Positions 14,733-23,900 of a DNA stretch of 64,000 bases are shown piece by piece. The notes below the pieces were generated by a model. That model was given only the letters and a program-made list of their open reading frames with translations, was not told where the DNA came from and ran no database searches. Numbering within the stretch: position 1 is the stretch's first letter; each line of letters opens with the position of its first letter. This stretch comes from Streptomyces aureoverticillatus. Its GTDB lineage: Bacteria; Actinomycetota; Actinomycetes; Streptomycetales; Streptomycetaceae. The stretch lies in the NCBI RefSeq assembly GCF_014649395.1, contig NZ_BMSY01000014.1:1-64000 (forward strand). Reading direction: 5' to 3'. A program made the translations under genes and the position numbers.

Positions 14733-16268
14733 ATGCCCGAACGCCGCACCGTCGCCCTTGTCACGCTTGGCTGCGCCCGTAACGAGGTGGACTCGGAGGA
14801 GCTCGCAGGCCGCTTGGAGGCGGACGGCTGGGACCTCGTGGAGGACGCCGAGAACGCGGACGTCGCAGTCGTCAACACCTGTGGCTTCGTCGAAGCCGCC
14901 AAGAAGGACTCCGTAGACGCCCTGCTCGAAGCCAATGACCTCAAGGGGCACGGCAGAACCCAGGCCGTCGTGGCCGTCGGCTGCATGGCCGAGCGGTACG
15001 GCAAGGAACTGGCCGAGGCGCTCCCCGAAGCCGACGGCGTCCTCGGCTTCGACGACTACTCCAACATCTCCGACCGCCTGCAGACCATCCTCAACGGCGG
15101 CATCCACGCCGCGCACACCCCGCGCGACCGCCGCAAGCTGCTCCCGATCAGCCCCGCGGAGCGCCAGGAAGCGGGCACGGACGTCGCCCTGCCGGGCCAC
15201 GCGCCCGTCGACCTGCCCGAGGGCGTCGCGCCCGCCTCCGGGCCGCGTGCGCCCCTGCGCCGCCGCCTGGGGAGCAACCCGGTCGCCTCGGTGAAGCTCG
15301 CCTCCGGCTGCGACCGCAGGTGCTCCTTCTGCGCCATCCCGTCCTTCCGCGGCTCGTTCATCTCGCGCCGCCCCTCGGACGTGCTCGGCGAGACGCGCTG
15401 GCTCGCCGAGCAGGGCGTCAAGGAGATCATGCTGGTCTCCGAGAACAACACCTCGTACGGCAAGGACCTCGGCGACATCCGCCTCCTGGAGACGCTGCTG
15501 CCCGAGCTGGCCGCCGTCGACGGCATCGAGCGTGTCCGGGTCAGCTATCTGCAGCCCGCGGAGATGCGCCCCGGGCTCATCGACGTCCTGACGTCCACGG
15601 AGAAGGTCGCGCCGTACTTCGACCTGTCCTTCCAGCACTCCGCGCCGGGCGTGCTGCGCGCGATGCGGCGCTTCGGAGACACCGACCGCTTCCTGGAGCT
15701 GCTCGACACCATCCGCGAGAAGGCCCCGCAGGCCGGTGTGCGGTCCAACTTCATCGTCGGCTTCCCCGGCGAGAGCGAGGCCGACGTGGCCGAGCTGGAG
15801 CGGTTCCTCACGGGTGCGCGGCTCGACGCCATCGGCGTCTTCGGGTACTCCGACGAGGAGGGCACCGAAGCGGCGACGTACGACCACAAGCTCGACCAGG
15901 ACGTCGTCGACGAGCGGCTCGCGCGGGTCTCGCGGCTCGCGGAGGAGCTGACCTCGCAGCGCGCCGAGGAGCGCGTCGGCGAGCGCCTGGAGGTGCTGAT
16001 CGAGTCCGTCGACGACGAGGAAGGCGCCGTCGGGCGAGCCGCGCACCAGGCGCCCGAGACGGACGGCCAGATCCGCTTCGCGGACGCGACGGCTGGGGAG
16101 GCCTTGCGCGTCGGCCGTATGGTCGTGGCAAAGGTGGTCGGCACGGAAGGCGTGGATCTGGTGGCTGAGCAGTGCGAGCTCCTGGGAGCCGGACCCGGCG
16201 GCGCCGGGTCCGAGGGCCCCGGCGCCGCGGGCCGGCCCCAGGGCGCCGCGGAAGGGGTGGGCAGATGA
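14733..16268 (+). CDS. rimO: RimO ribosomal protein S12 methylthiotransferase
   Basis: 511 aa. UPF0004 domain with the three auxiliary-cluster cysteines C14 (TLGCARN), C50 (NTCGF) and C84 (GCMAE); then the radical-SAM triad C193, C197 and C200 (GCDRRCSFC); then a TRAM domain (~415-480). It methylthiolates an aspartate of S12 (D89 in E. coli). A Gly/Ala-rich C-terminal tail follows TRAM. No ribosome binding site precedes the ATG, but TAGTCT at 14720-14725 ends 7 nt upstream, consistent with a leaderless mRNA. Its TGA overlaps the pgsA ATG. The insertion between the two domains (~140-180, Pro/Gly-rich) is a lineage feature. Confidence 0.95.
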   Translation: MPERRTVALVTLGCARNEVDSEELAGRLEADGWDLVEDAENADVAVVNTCGFVEAAKKDSVDALLEANDLKGHGRTQAVVAVGCMAERYGKELAEALPEADGVLGFDDYSNISDRLQTILNGGIHAAHTPRDRRKLLPISPAERQEAGTDVALPGHAPVDLPEGVAPASGPRAPLRRRLGSNPVASVKLASGCDRRCSFCAIPSFRGSFISRRPSDVLGETRWLAEQGVKEIMLVSENNTSYGKDLGDIRLLETLLPELAAVDGIERVRVSYLQPAEMRPGLIDVLTSTEKVAPYFDLSFQHSAPGVLRAMRRFGDTDRFLELLDTIREKAPQAGVRSNFIVGFPGESEADVAELERFLTGARLDAIGVFGYSDEEGTEAATYDHKLDQDVVDERLARVSRLAEELTSQRAEERVGERLEVLIESVDDEEGAVGRAAHQAPETDGQIRFADATAGEALRVGRMVVAKVVGTEGVDLVAEQCELLGAGPGGAGSEGPGAAGRPQGAAEGVGR

Positions 16269-16975
16269 CCCAAGTCCCGGCATCCGCGGCGGGCGGCTCC
16301 GGCGCGCACGGCGCGAAGCCGGTGCGCGGCGGAAAGCTGGGCGCCGCGGCGGTCGACCAGGCCAGTCTGTGGAACGTCGCGAATCTGCTGACCATGGTCC
16401 GGCTGCTGCTCGTGCCCGGCTTTGTGATGCTGCTGCTCGGGAACGGCGGATACGACCCGGCCTGGCGTTCCTTCGCCTGGGCGGCCTTCGCCATCGCCAT
16501 GATCACCGACCTCTTCGACGGTCATCTGGCGCGCACGTACAACCTGGTCACGGACTTCGGGAAGATCGCCGACCCCATCGCCGACAAGGCGATCATGGGG
16601 GCCGCGCTGATCTGTCTGTCCTGGCTGGGCGACCTGCCGTGGTGGGTGACGGGTGTGATCCTCGGGCGTGAGCTCGGGATCACCCTGCTGCGCTTCTGGG
16701 TGATCCGCTACGGCGTCATCCCGGCCAGCCGCGGCGGCAAGATGAAGACGCTCGCGCAGGGCACGGCCGTCGGGATGTACGTCCTGGCGCTGACCGGGCC
16801 GCTGGCGACGCTGCGGTTCTGGGTGATGGCGGTCGCCGTCGTCCTCACCGTGGTGACCGGTCTCGATTACGTGAAGCAGGCCATCGTGCTGCGGCGGCAG
16901 GGGATGGCGGAGGCCTCCTCGGCCGTGGCGCCCGAGGAGGCCGAGCCGGGGTCGGCCCAGGAGGCCGCGAAGTGA
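16265..16975 (+). CDS. pgsA: PgsA phosphatidylglycerophosphate synthase (CDP-alcohol phosphatidyltransferase)
   Basis: 236 aa. It carries the CDP-alcohol phosphotransferase signature D-x2-DG-x2-AR-x8-G-x3-D-x3-D, read here in TDLFDGHLARTYN...DFGKIADPIAD, and has about five to six membrane segments. It would make phosphatidylglycerophosphate from CDP-diacylglycerol and glycerol-3-phosphate at the cytoplasmic membrane. The ATG shares ATGA with the rimO stop, so translation is coupled. The homologous mycobacterial gene (pgsA3) also sits next to clgR. Exact substrate cannot be told from sequence alone; other CDP-alcohol transferases share the motif. Confidence 0.9.
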   Translation: MTQVPASAAGGSGAHGAKPVRGGKLGAAAVDQASLWNVANLLTMVRLLLVPGFVMLLLGNGGYDPAWRSFAWAAFAIAMITDLFDGHLARTYNLVTDFGKIADPIADKAIMGAALICLSWLGDLPWWVTGVILGRELGITLLRFWVIRYGVIPASRGGKMKTLAQGTAVGMYVLALTGPLATLRFWVMAVAVVLTVVTGLDYVKQAIVLRRQGMAEASSAVAPEEAEPGSAQEAAK

Positions 16976-17598
16976 TGCGCCCCGTGCCGTCGTCGTCGGC
17001 GGGTGCCGAGGCTCCGTCCGCCCCGGTGGGCGCCGACGCCCCGGCCGCCGGGGCCGAGGACGCCGCCGAGGCGGCCGCGGAGATCCTGCGGGTGCTGACC
17101 GGGCGCGGGGAGACGCTGGGCGTCGCCGAGTCGCTCACCGGCGGTCTGGTGGCCGCCGAGCTGTCGGAGGCGCCGGGCGCCTCGCGGGTCTTCCGGGGCT
17201 CCGTCACGGCGTACGCGACGGAGCTGAAGCAGCAGGTCCTGGGCGTCGACGGCGCCCTGCTGGCCGCCCGCGGGGCCGTGGACGCCGACGTCGCGCTGCA
17301 GATGGCCGCCGGGGCCCGCCGGGTGCTCGGGGCGGACTGGGGGCTCGCGACGACGGGCGTCGCAGGCCCCGACCCGCAGGACGGAAAGCCCGTCGGAACG
17401 GTGTACGTCGCGGTCGCGGGCCCGGGTTCCCCGCTTCGCTCTGAGGGGAATGTGGCCGCACTGAGGTTGAACGGAAACCGTACGGAAATCCGTAGAGAGA
17501 GCGTACGCAGTGTGCTGGGGCTGCTCCTTCGGCAGCTCTCCGGCGAACGCGCCGGGAACGGGCGGGCACAGGATACGGAACAGAACGGGGGGACTTGA
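16972..17598 (+). CDS. cinA: CinA C-terminal-domain protein (nicotinamide-nucleotide amidohydrolase family)
   Basis: 208 aa. After a 35-residue Ala/Pro-rich leader it is the CinA C-terminal (PncC) domain: TLGVAESLTGGLVAAELS, FRGSVTAYATELKQQVLGV, GARRVLGADWGLATTGVAGP and GKPVGTVYVAVAG. This family deamidates nicotinamide mononucleotide in pyridine-nucleotide recycling. The N-terminal MoCF/COG1058 domain of full-length CinA is absent, as usual in actinobacteria. GTG 16972 overlaps the pgsA TGA; ATG 16975 immediately follows and is an alternative. Confidence 0.9.
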   Translation: MMRPVPSSSAGAEAPSAPVGADAPAAGAEDAAEAAAEILRVLTGRGETLGVAESLTGGLVAAELSEAPGASRVFRGSVTAYATELKQQVLGVDGALLAARGAVDADVALQMAAGARRVLGADWGLATTGVAGPDPQDGKPVGTVYVAVAGPGSPLRSEGNVAALRLNGNRTEIRRESVRSVLGLLLRQLSGERAGNGRAQDTEQNGGT

Positions 17599-17707
17599 TG
17601 TTTGCAGCCCTGAGTGAACACGACATCGCTCCCCGCACGGCCGCCGCGCGAGGCGGTACGGTGGGGCGTGAAGGATGCGGCTACGCGGTCCGAGGAGGGA
17701 GCCACCG

Positions 17708-18082
17708 ATGATTCTGCTCCGTCGCCTGCTGGGTGACGTGCTGCGTCGGCAGCGCCAGCGCCAGGGCCGTACTCTGCGCGAAGTCTCCTCGTCCGCCCGA
17801 GTCTCACTCGGCTATCTCTCCGAGGTGGAGCGGGGGCAGAAGGAGGCTTCCTCCGAGCTGCTGTCCGCGATCTGCGACGCGCTTGACGTACGGATGTCCG
17901 AGCTCATGCGGGAAGTGAGCGACGAGCTCTCACTCGCCGAACTGGCTGCGTCGGCAGCGGCCACAGAACCGGTGCGGGCACCGGTACGTCCGATGCTCAA
18001 TTCCGTCTCGGTGACCGGTGTGCCACCGGAACGGGTGACCATCAAGGCGCCTGCGGAGGCGGTCGACGTCGTCGCCGCCTGA
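17708..18082 (+). CDS. clgR: ClgR transcriptional activator of Clp/Lon protease genes
   Basis: 124 aa. A single XRE-type helix-turn-helix fills residues ~8-70 (LRRQRQRQGRTLREVSSS, SLGYLSEVERGQKEAS, ICDALDV). A short acidic region and the conserved tail PMLNSVSVTG...VTIKAPAEAVDVVAA follow. ClgR activates clpP1P2, clpC and lon in Streptomyces and is itself a ClpP substrate; the terminal Val-Val-Ala-Ala looks like a C-terminal degron. The pgsA-cinA-clgR order agrees with actinobacterial synteny. ATG 17708 has GGAGGGA 6 nt upstream. Confidence 0.92.
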   Translation: MILLRRLLGDVLRRQRQRQGRTLREVSSSARVSLGYLSEVERGQKEASSELLSAICDALDVRMSELMREVSDELSLAELAASAAATEPVRAPVRPMLNSVSVTGVPPERVTIKAPAEAVDVVAA

Positions 18083-18104
18083 GGTCAGGCCCGCACGCGT
18101 ACAG

Positions 18105-18136
18105 AAGCCCCGGCCGGGTCACCGGCCGGGGCTTTT
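18105..18136 (+). terminator. Intrinsic terminator after clgR
   Basis: A 13-bp perfect stem (18105-18117 with 18122-18134), GTCA loop and TTTT tail, beginning 23 nt after the clgR stop. Confidence 0.93.
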
Positions 18137-18203
18137 GCGTACTTTTTGTTCAGCTTTTGCTTGGCTTCGCTCCGCATTCGTCGCATTCGTCTTATTCGTC
18201 GGC

Positions 18204-18255
18204 GTGCGGCGTCCTTGGTCGGTGTGCGGCGCCCTTTCGTCGACGTACGGCGTCC
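18204..18255 (+). repeat. Three direct repeats upstream of the dps gene
   Basis: An 11-bp element GTGCGGCGTCC recurs at 18204, 18223 (GTGCGGCGCCC) and 18245 (GTACGGCGTCC), spaced 19 and 22 bp, about 85-130 bp before the dps start. Three ATTCGTC copies lie just upstream (~18177-18200). Spacing near two helical turns fits a regulator site, but no known operator was recognised. Confidence 0.5.
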
Positions 18256-18339
18256 GAAGTGGCCGCAATCACGTGCTTGCGCGATGGTTGGTGGTGGTTT
18301 TGGACGACTCTGACTGACAGCCGAGACGCGGAGGAACCG

Positions 18340-18810
18340 ATGTACGTCGTGAAGAGCCCGTTGCCCGACGCCGACCTGAAGACGGTGTCCGAGGCCCTGC
18401 AGGGGGCGCTCGTGGACCTCGTCGACCTGTCCCTGGTGGCCAAGCAGATCCACTGGAACGTGGTCGGCCCGCGCTTCCGCTCCGTGCACCTTCAGCTCGA
18501 CGAGGTCGTGGACACCGCCCGGCAGCACTCCGACACCGTCGCCGAGCGCGCCTCCACGCTCGGCGTCTCGCCCGACGGGCGGGCCGGGACGGTGGCGTCG
18601 AGCAGCGGCATCGGCAAGGTCGCCGAGGGCTGGGTCAAGGACACGGACGCCGTGGGCACGCTCGTCGACGCGCTCGGCGCGGTGATCACGCGGATGCGGG
18701 AGCGGGTGGAGGCGACCGGCGAGCCGGATCCGGTGAGCCAGGACATCTTCATCCAGATCACGGCGGACCTGGAGAAGCATCACTGGATGTTCCAGGCCGA
18801 GAACGGATAG
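18340..18810 (+). CDS. dpsB: Dps-family ferritin-like DNA-protection protein
   Basis: 156 aa, a single ferritin-fold domain. Ferroxidase ligands of the Dps family can be placed: H in AKQIHWNVVG, the H/D residues of SVHLQLDEVVD, and D and E in HSDTVAERA. Dps dodecamers store iron and bind DNA. Here there is no long basic N- or C-terminal tail, so DNA binding by tails is not expected. Position suggests the S. coelicolor DpsB orthologue; that symbol rests on synteny recalled from memory. ATG 18340 has GGAGGA 5 nt upstream. Confidence 0.9.
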   Translation: MYVVKSPLPDADLKTVSEALQGALVDLVDLSLVAKQIHWNVVGPRFRSVHLQLDEVVDTARQHSDTVAERASTLGVSPDGRAGTVASSSGIGKVAEGWVKDTDAVGTLVDALGAVITRMRERVEATGEPDPVSQDIFIQITADLEKHHWMFQAENG

Positions 18811-18821
18811 GGCTGGCCGGG

Positions 18822-18882
18822 GGCCTTGTGCGGGGCCCTGTCTGGGGGCCTGGTACGGGGCCTTGGCCTGGGGTCCTCCTGG
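18822..18882 (+). repeat. GGGGCC-rich degenerate tandem repeat after dps
   Basis: Four or five degenerate 13-14 bp units built on GGGGCCTTG/GGGGCCCTG follow the dps stop. It is non-coding and low-complexity and replaces a clear terminator. No function is evident. Confidence 0.45.
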
Positions 18883-18916
18883 GCGCCGGTCCGGCTCCTG
18901 GCGGGAGGTGACAGCC

Positions 18917-19174
18917 GTGGCGGGGCGCATGCTGCGGTGGGTGCCGGCGCTGGGGCTTGCCGCGCTGTGGTGGTGGGCCGTCTTCCGGCTCGCGCTGGCG
19001 CCCGACGCGGGGGTGCTCGAGGGGGCCGTGGCGGCCGGGGGGTGGGGGCTGAGCCTGCTGCCGGTGCACTGCGTGCCGAAGACCCGGGCTGTGGGGGCGG
19101 GGCGGCGGGAGCGTGCGCGGGCGGGTGCGTATGCGCGGGAGCGGGAGCGGGGGCGTGGCGCGGGGCGGGGGTGA
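18917..19174 (+). CDS. Small membrane protein of unknown function
   Basis: 85 aa. Two hydrophobic stretches (WVPALGLAALWWWAVFRLAL at ~8-27 and LEGAVAAGGWGLSLLPVH at ~33-50) are followed by a basic Arg/Gly/Ala tail that should be cytoplasmic. GTG 18917 is supported by GGGAGGTG 6 nt upstream. I do not recognise a family. It lies between dps and the 3' end of the leftward SDR gene. The Arg-rich tail is repetitive and may be longer or shorter in relatives. Confidence 0.65.
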   Translation: MAGRMLRWVPALGLAALWWWAVFRLALAPDAGVLEGAVAAGGWGLSLLPVHCVPKTRAVGAGRRERARAGAYARERERGRGAGRG

Positions 19175-19216
19175 GCCCCTCTGGGGTCGGGTTGTGGCGG
19201 TGGCGGCGGCCGTGGA

Positions 19217-19993
19217 TCACCAAGGCATCGCGACGCCGCCGTTCGGGCGGAGGATCTGGCCCGTCGTGAACGAGGATGCGTCCGACGCCAGGTGCAGGAC
19301 GGCGTGCGCCACGTCCTCGGGCTCGCCGACCCTGCCCAGGGGAGACCTGCGGGCCATCGCGGCCTCGGTCGCCGCCTGGGCCTCCTCCTCGTGGCGATGC
19401 GTCATCGGCGTACGCGTCCACCCCGGGGCCACGGCGTTGACGCGGATGCCGTGCGCGCCGACCTCCGCCGCCAGCGTCTTCGTCAACTGGACGACGGCCG
19501 CCTTCGCGGAGGCGTAGCAGAGCAGCCCCGGGTGGCTGGTGTCGACGGCGCTCGACGCCATCGTCACGATGCTGCCGCCCCTGCCCGCCTGGATCATCGC
19601 GCGGGCCGCCGCCTGGCACGCGTACAGCACTCCCTTGAAGTTCACGCCCAGCACCCGGTCGAGGTCCTCGTCGCGGGTCTCGAGGACCGGGCTGCTGTGC
19701 ATGATCCCGGCGATGGCCGCCATGACGTCGAGACGGCCCGCCGTCTCGGCCGCCTCGGCCACGGTCTGGTCGACCCGCGCCTTGTCGGCGACATCCAGGG
19801 AGTACGTGTACGCGGTGCCGCCGTCCGCCTTGATGCGGGTGGCCGTCTCCTTGAGGCCCTGGGTGTCGCGGTCGGCGCAGTGCACGGCCGCGCCCGCTTC
19901 GGCGAGGAGTACGGCGGTGGCGCGCCCGATCCCGCTGGCGGCGCCGGTGACGAACGCGGTGCGGTCGGTGAGGTCGTACGCCTTGAGGGGCAT
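19217..19993 (-). CDS. Short-chain dehydrogenase/reductase (SDR)
   Basis: 258 aa classical SDR. It has the nucleotide-binding TGAASGIG motif, an ADRD-type acidic residue after beta-2 (D of CADRDT) suggesting NAD(H) preference, AIAG replacing the usual NNAG, catalytic S in TMASSAVD, and YASAK with active-site Tyr and Lys. The end GGVAMPW is typical. Substrate cannot be inferred. The M at 19993 (MPLKAYDL) fits the family length; a start at 20029 would add 12 residues. It lies 36 nt downstream of nei in the same leftward unit. Confidence 0.88.
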   Translation of the reverse strand: MPLKAYDLTDRTAFVTGAASGIGRATAVLLAEAGAAVHCADRDTQGLKETATRIKADGGTAYTYSLDVADKARVDQTVAEAAETAGRLDVMAAIAGIMHSSPVLETRDEDLDRVLGVNFKGVLYACQAAARAMIQAGRGGSIVTMASSAVDTSHPGLLCYASAKAAVVQLTKTLAAEVGAHGIRVNAVAPGWTRTPMTHRHEEEAQAATEAAMARRSPLGRVGEPEDVAHAVLHLASDASSFTTGQILRPNGGVAMPW

Positions 19994-20029
19994 GGCGGGA
20001 CCGTACGGCGAGATCTGACGGCCCGTCAA

Positions 20030-20884
20030 CTAGTCTGCGCTGTCGCGACCATGGGTGGTTTGTGGGGGTGTGGTGCCGCTTCGTCGGGGGGTGGGGCCCT
20101 GTTGGCAGGTCGGGCACCAGTACGTGGGGCGCCGACGGGCGCCGTCGCCCTGCTCCGCCGAGCGCAGGGCCGTGCCGCAGCGCAGGCAGGGGCGCGGTGC
20201 GCGGCCGTACACGTACAGGCGCTGTCCGGGGCGGGTGCTGCCCGTCGTGGTGCGGGCCGGGCGGTCGCGGTTGGCTTCCAGGAGCTTCTTCGCGAGGGCC
20301 GGGAGGCGGGCGGCCGTCTCCTCGGGGAGTTCGCCGACCGGAAGCCAGGGGGTGGCGCCGAGCAGGAAGCAAAGTTCGCTCTTGTAGATGTTGCCGATGC
20401 CCGCGAGGTTGCGCTGGTCGAGCAGGGCCTCGCCCAGCGGGCGTTCCGGGGCCGCGCGGAGGTTGCGCAGCGCCTGCTCCGGGTCCCAGTCGGGGCCCAG
20501 GAGGTCCGGGCCCAGGTGGCCCACCGCGCGGTGTTCGTCTGCGGTGCGGAGCAGCTCCAGGACCGGCAGGCGGTAGCCGACGGCCGTGTGGTCCGCGGTG
20601 GCGAGGACGGCGCGGATCTGGTGGGCGGGGCCGCCGCGCCAGCGCTCCTGCGGTGCGTACACCCGCCAGGAGCCGTCCATGCCCAGGTGCGAGTGGAGGG
20701 TGAGGCCGCCTTCCACGCGCGTGAGGAGGTGCTTGCCGCGCGGGGTCACGTCCAGGACGGTGCGGTCGGTGAGGTCGGCCGTGGCGTGGCGGGGGACGCG
20801 GAGGTCGGACCGGGTGAGGGTGCGACCGGCGAGGGCCGTGTGCAGGCGGTGCGCCGCTTGGTGGACGGTGTCTCCTTCGGGCAT
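20030..20884 (-). CDS. nei: Nei-family DNA glycosylase/AP lyase (Fpg/Nei)
   Basis: 284 aa. Mature N-terminus P-E-G-D-T with catalytic Pro and Glu of the Fpg/Nei family; H2TH domain in LLDQRNLAGIGNIYKSELCFLLG; C-terminal zinc finger CLRCG...YWCPTC. PEGDT rather than PELPEV points to the Nei side, which removes oxidised pyrimidines. The C-terminal ~25 residues after the finger are Pro/Thr-rich and disordered. It follows lhr by 95 nt on the same strand, an arrangement also known for the mycobacterial lhr-nei pair. Confidence 0.92.
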   Translation of the reverse strand: MPEGDTVHQAAHRLHTALAGRTLTRSDLRVPRHATADLTDRTVLDVTPRGKHLLTRVEGGLTLHSHLGMDGSWRVYAPQERWRGGPAHQIRAVLATADHTAVGYRLPVLELLRTADEHRAVGHLGPDLLGPDWDPEQALRNLRAAPERPLGEALLDQRNLAGIGNIYKSELCFLLGATPWLPVGELPEETAARLPALAKKLLEANRDRPARTTTGSTRPGQRLYVYGRAPRPCLRCGTALRSAEQGDGARRRPTYWCPTCQQGPTPRRSGTTPPQTTHGRDSAD

Positions 20885-20979
20885 GGGGCCTAGCGTCGCA
20901 CTTCTGCCGGCGGGGGCATCTTGGACGCCTTGCTTGTACGTGCCTTTCGGTCCGGTTGGCGGTTGTCCGGTCGGTGGGG

Positions 20980-23900
20980 TCAGGGGCGGAGGCGTAGGCC
21001 GCGCGGGGTGGCGTGGAAGCCGCTGTGCTCCAGGAGGGGGGCGAAGGGGGAGGTCAGGGCGGGGGAGCCGTTGATCCGCTCCACGGTGACCGTGCCGAGG
21101 GCGCCCGCCTTGGCCGCGGTGGCCAGCGCCGCGGCGGCGGCCGGCAGGCGCGGGTCCTCCGAGGCGTGCGCGTCACCCGGTGCCGTGGACCAGGCGAGCA
21201 GCGACTTGCCGCCGCGCTCCATGTACAGCGTCAGCTCGCCGTCGACCAGGACGACCAGGGAGCCCGCCTTCCGGCCCGGCTTGTGCCCGGCCTCGGTGGG
21301 CGGGTCGGGCCACGGCAGCGCGGCGCCGTACGCGTTCGCCGGGTCGGCGGCGGCCAGCACGACGGCCTGGGCGTCGGACGGCCGGGAGCCGTCCCCGCGC
21401 TCGCGGGCGTTGGCCCCGGCCCGCAGCCGGTCCACCGCGCCGTCCATCGCGAACTGCGCGGCCCCGAGGCCCTCCACCACATAGCCCCGCCGTGCCTGGC
21501 CGTTGTCCTCGAAGGCCGACAAAACGCGGTACGCAGCCGAGAAGCCGCCCTCCACCCCTTCCGCCGCGACCGCTCCGCGGGTCACCACGCCGTGCCGGTC
21601 GAGGAGCGTGCGGGCCAGGGCGTGGGCCCGCAGGGTCGGGTCGGGCTCGCGGGCGGGCAGCAGCGACCACCGGCCGGCGACTGTGGGCGGGCCGGTGCGC
21701 GAGGTGGGGCGTGCGGCGGCAGTGAGCGTGCCGTACCGCCCGCGCGGGACGCTGCGTTTGGCCCGGTGGGCGGTGGAACCGGCGGTGCGCCCCGAACCGA
21801 GGAGGGAGCGCATCGGGGCGAGCGTGTCGTTGGTGAGACGGCCGGACCACGCCAGGTCCCAGACGGCGTCCGCCAGTTGTGGGTCGGAGACATCCGGATG
21901 CGTGGTGGCGCGGACCTGGTCGGCGATCTGCCGGAAGAACAGGCCGTAGCCCCCGGAGAGGGTGTCCAGGACGGACTGGTGGAGCGCGGTCAGCTCCAGG
22001 GGGTGCGGCGGCGGGAGGAGGAGCGGGGCCGCGTCCGCCAGATACAGGCTGATCCAGCCGTCCTTGCCGGGCAGGGCTCCGGCGCCCGCCCAGATCACCT
22101 CGCCGGCCGCGGTGAGCTCGTCGAGCATCGCGGGGGTGTAGCCCGTGACCCGGGAGGGCAGGACGAGCTTTTCCAGGGCGGACGCCGGGACCGACGCTCC
22201 TTGGAGCTGCTCGACGGCGCGCACCAGGCCGTCGACTCCGCGCAGGCCGTGCCCGCTCAAGTGCTGCCACTGCGGCAGGAATTGGGCGAGCGCCGCCGGT
22301 GGCACCGGCTCCAGTTCGTGCCGCAGGGCGGCCAGGGAGCGGCGCCGCAGACGGCGCAGGACGGTGGCGTCGCACCACTCCTGGCCGATCCCCGCCGGGT
22401 GGAACTCTCCTTGTACGACACGGCCGTTCGCCGCGAGGCGGTGCAGCGCGCCGTCCGTGACCGCCGCCCCCAGGCCGAAGCGGGCGGCGGCCGCGGCAGA
22501 GGTGAACGGGCCGTGGGTGCGGGCATAGCGCGCGAGGAGGTCGCCCAAGGGGTCCTTGACGGGCTCGGTGAAGGCCTCCGGGACCCCGACCGGCAGCGCA
22601 GTGCCGAGCGCGTCCCGCAGGCGGCCCGCGTCCTCGATCGCCGCCCAGTGGTCCGCTCCGGCGACGCGGACCCGGATGGCGCGGCGGGCGCCGGCCAGCT
22701 CCTGGGCCCAGGCGGGCTCCGCGCCGCGCTCGGCCAACTCGGCGTCCGTCAGCGGCCCGAGGAGGCGCAGCAGATCGGCCACGCCTTCGATGTCCTTGAT
22801 GCGGCGGTCCTCCGTGAGCCACTGGAGCTCCTGCTCCAAAGTGGCGAGGACGTCGGCGTCGAGCAGCTCGCGCAGCTCGGCCTGGCCCAGCAGTTCGGCG
22901 AGGAGGCGGGAGTCCAGGGACAGGGCGGCGGCGCGGCGCTCGGCGAGCGGTGAGTCGCCCTCGTACAGGAACTGTGCCACGTACCCGAACAGGAGGGAGC
23001 GGGCGAAGGGCGACGGCTCCGGGGTGGTGACCTCGACCAGGCGGACGCTGCGGGACTCGATGTCGCCCATCAGCTCGGTCAGACCCGGCACGTCGAAGAC
23101 GTCCTGGAGGCATTCCCTGACCGCTTCCAGGACGATCGGGAAGGAGCCGAACTCGCTGGTGACTTCGAGGAGCTGGGCGGCGCGCTGGCGCTGCTGCCAC
23201 AGGGGCGTGCGCTTGCCGGGGCTGCGGCGCGGCAGCAGCAGGGCGCGGGCGGCGCACTCGCGGAAGCGGGACGCGAACAGCGCCGAGCCGCCCACCTGAT
23301 CGGTGACGATCTGGCGGACCTCGCCCTTGTCGAAGGCCACGTCGCCCGCGCCCACGGGGGCCTGCTCGGGGCCGAGGGAGGAGTCCACGGTGATGTCCAC
23401 CGGCTCCTGGTCGAGCAGGTCGAGGCCCATCAGGTCGGCGTCCGGGAGGCGCAGGACGATGCCGTCGTCGGCGTGCATCACCTGGGCGTCCATGCCGTAC
23501 CGCTCGGTGAGGCGGGCGCCGAGGGCCAGTGCCCAGGGGGCGTGCACCTGGGCGCCGAAGGGGGAGTGCACCACCACGCGCCAGTCGCCCAGCTCGTCAC
23601 GGAAGCGCTCGACGACGATCGTGCGGTCGTCCGGGATGTGACCGCAGGCCTCGCGCTGCTCGGTGAGGTACGTCAGGACGTTGTCCGCGGCCCAGGTGTC
23701 CAGGCCCGCGGCGAGCAGGCGTGCGCGCGCGTCGTCCGCGGGCAGCGAGCCGATCTCCCGGAGGAACGCGCCCAGGGCGCGGCCCAGTTCGAGCGGACGG
23801 CCGAGCTGGTCGCCCTTCCAGAACGGCAGCCTTCCGGGGACGCCGGGCGCGGGGGAGACCAGGACGCGGTCGCGCGTGATGTCCTCGATGCGCCAGGAGC

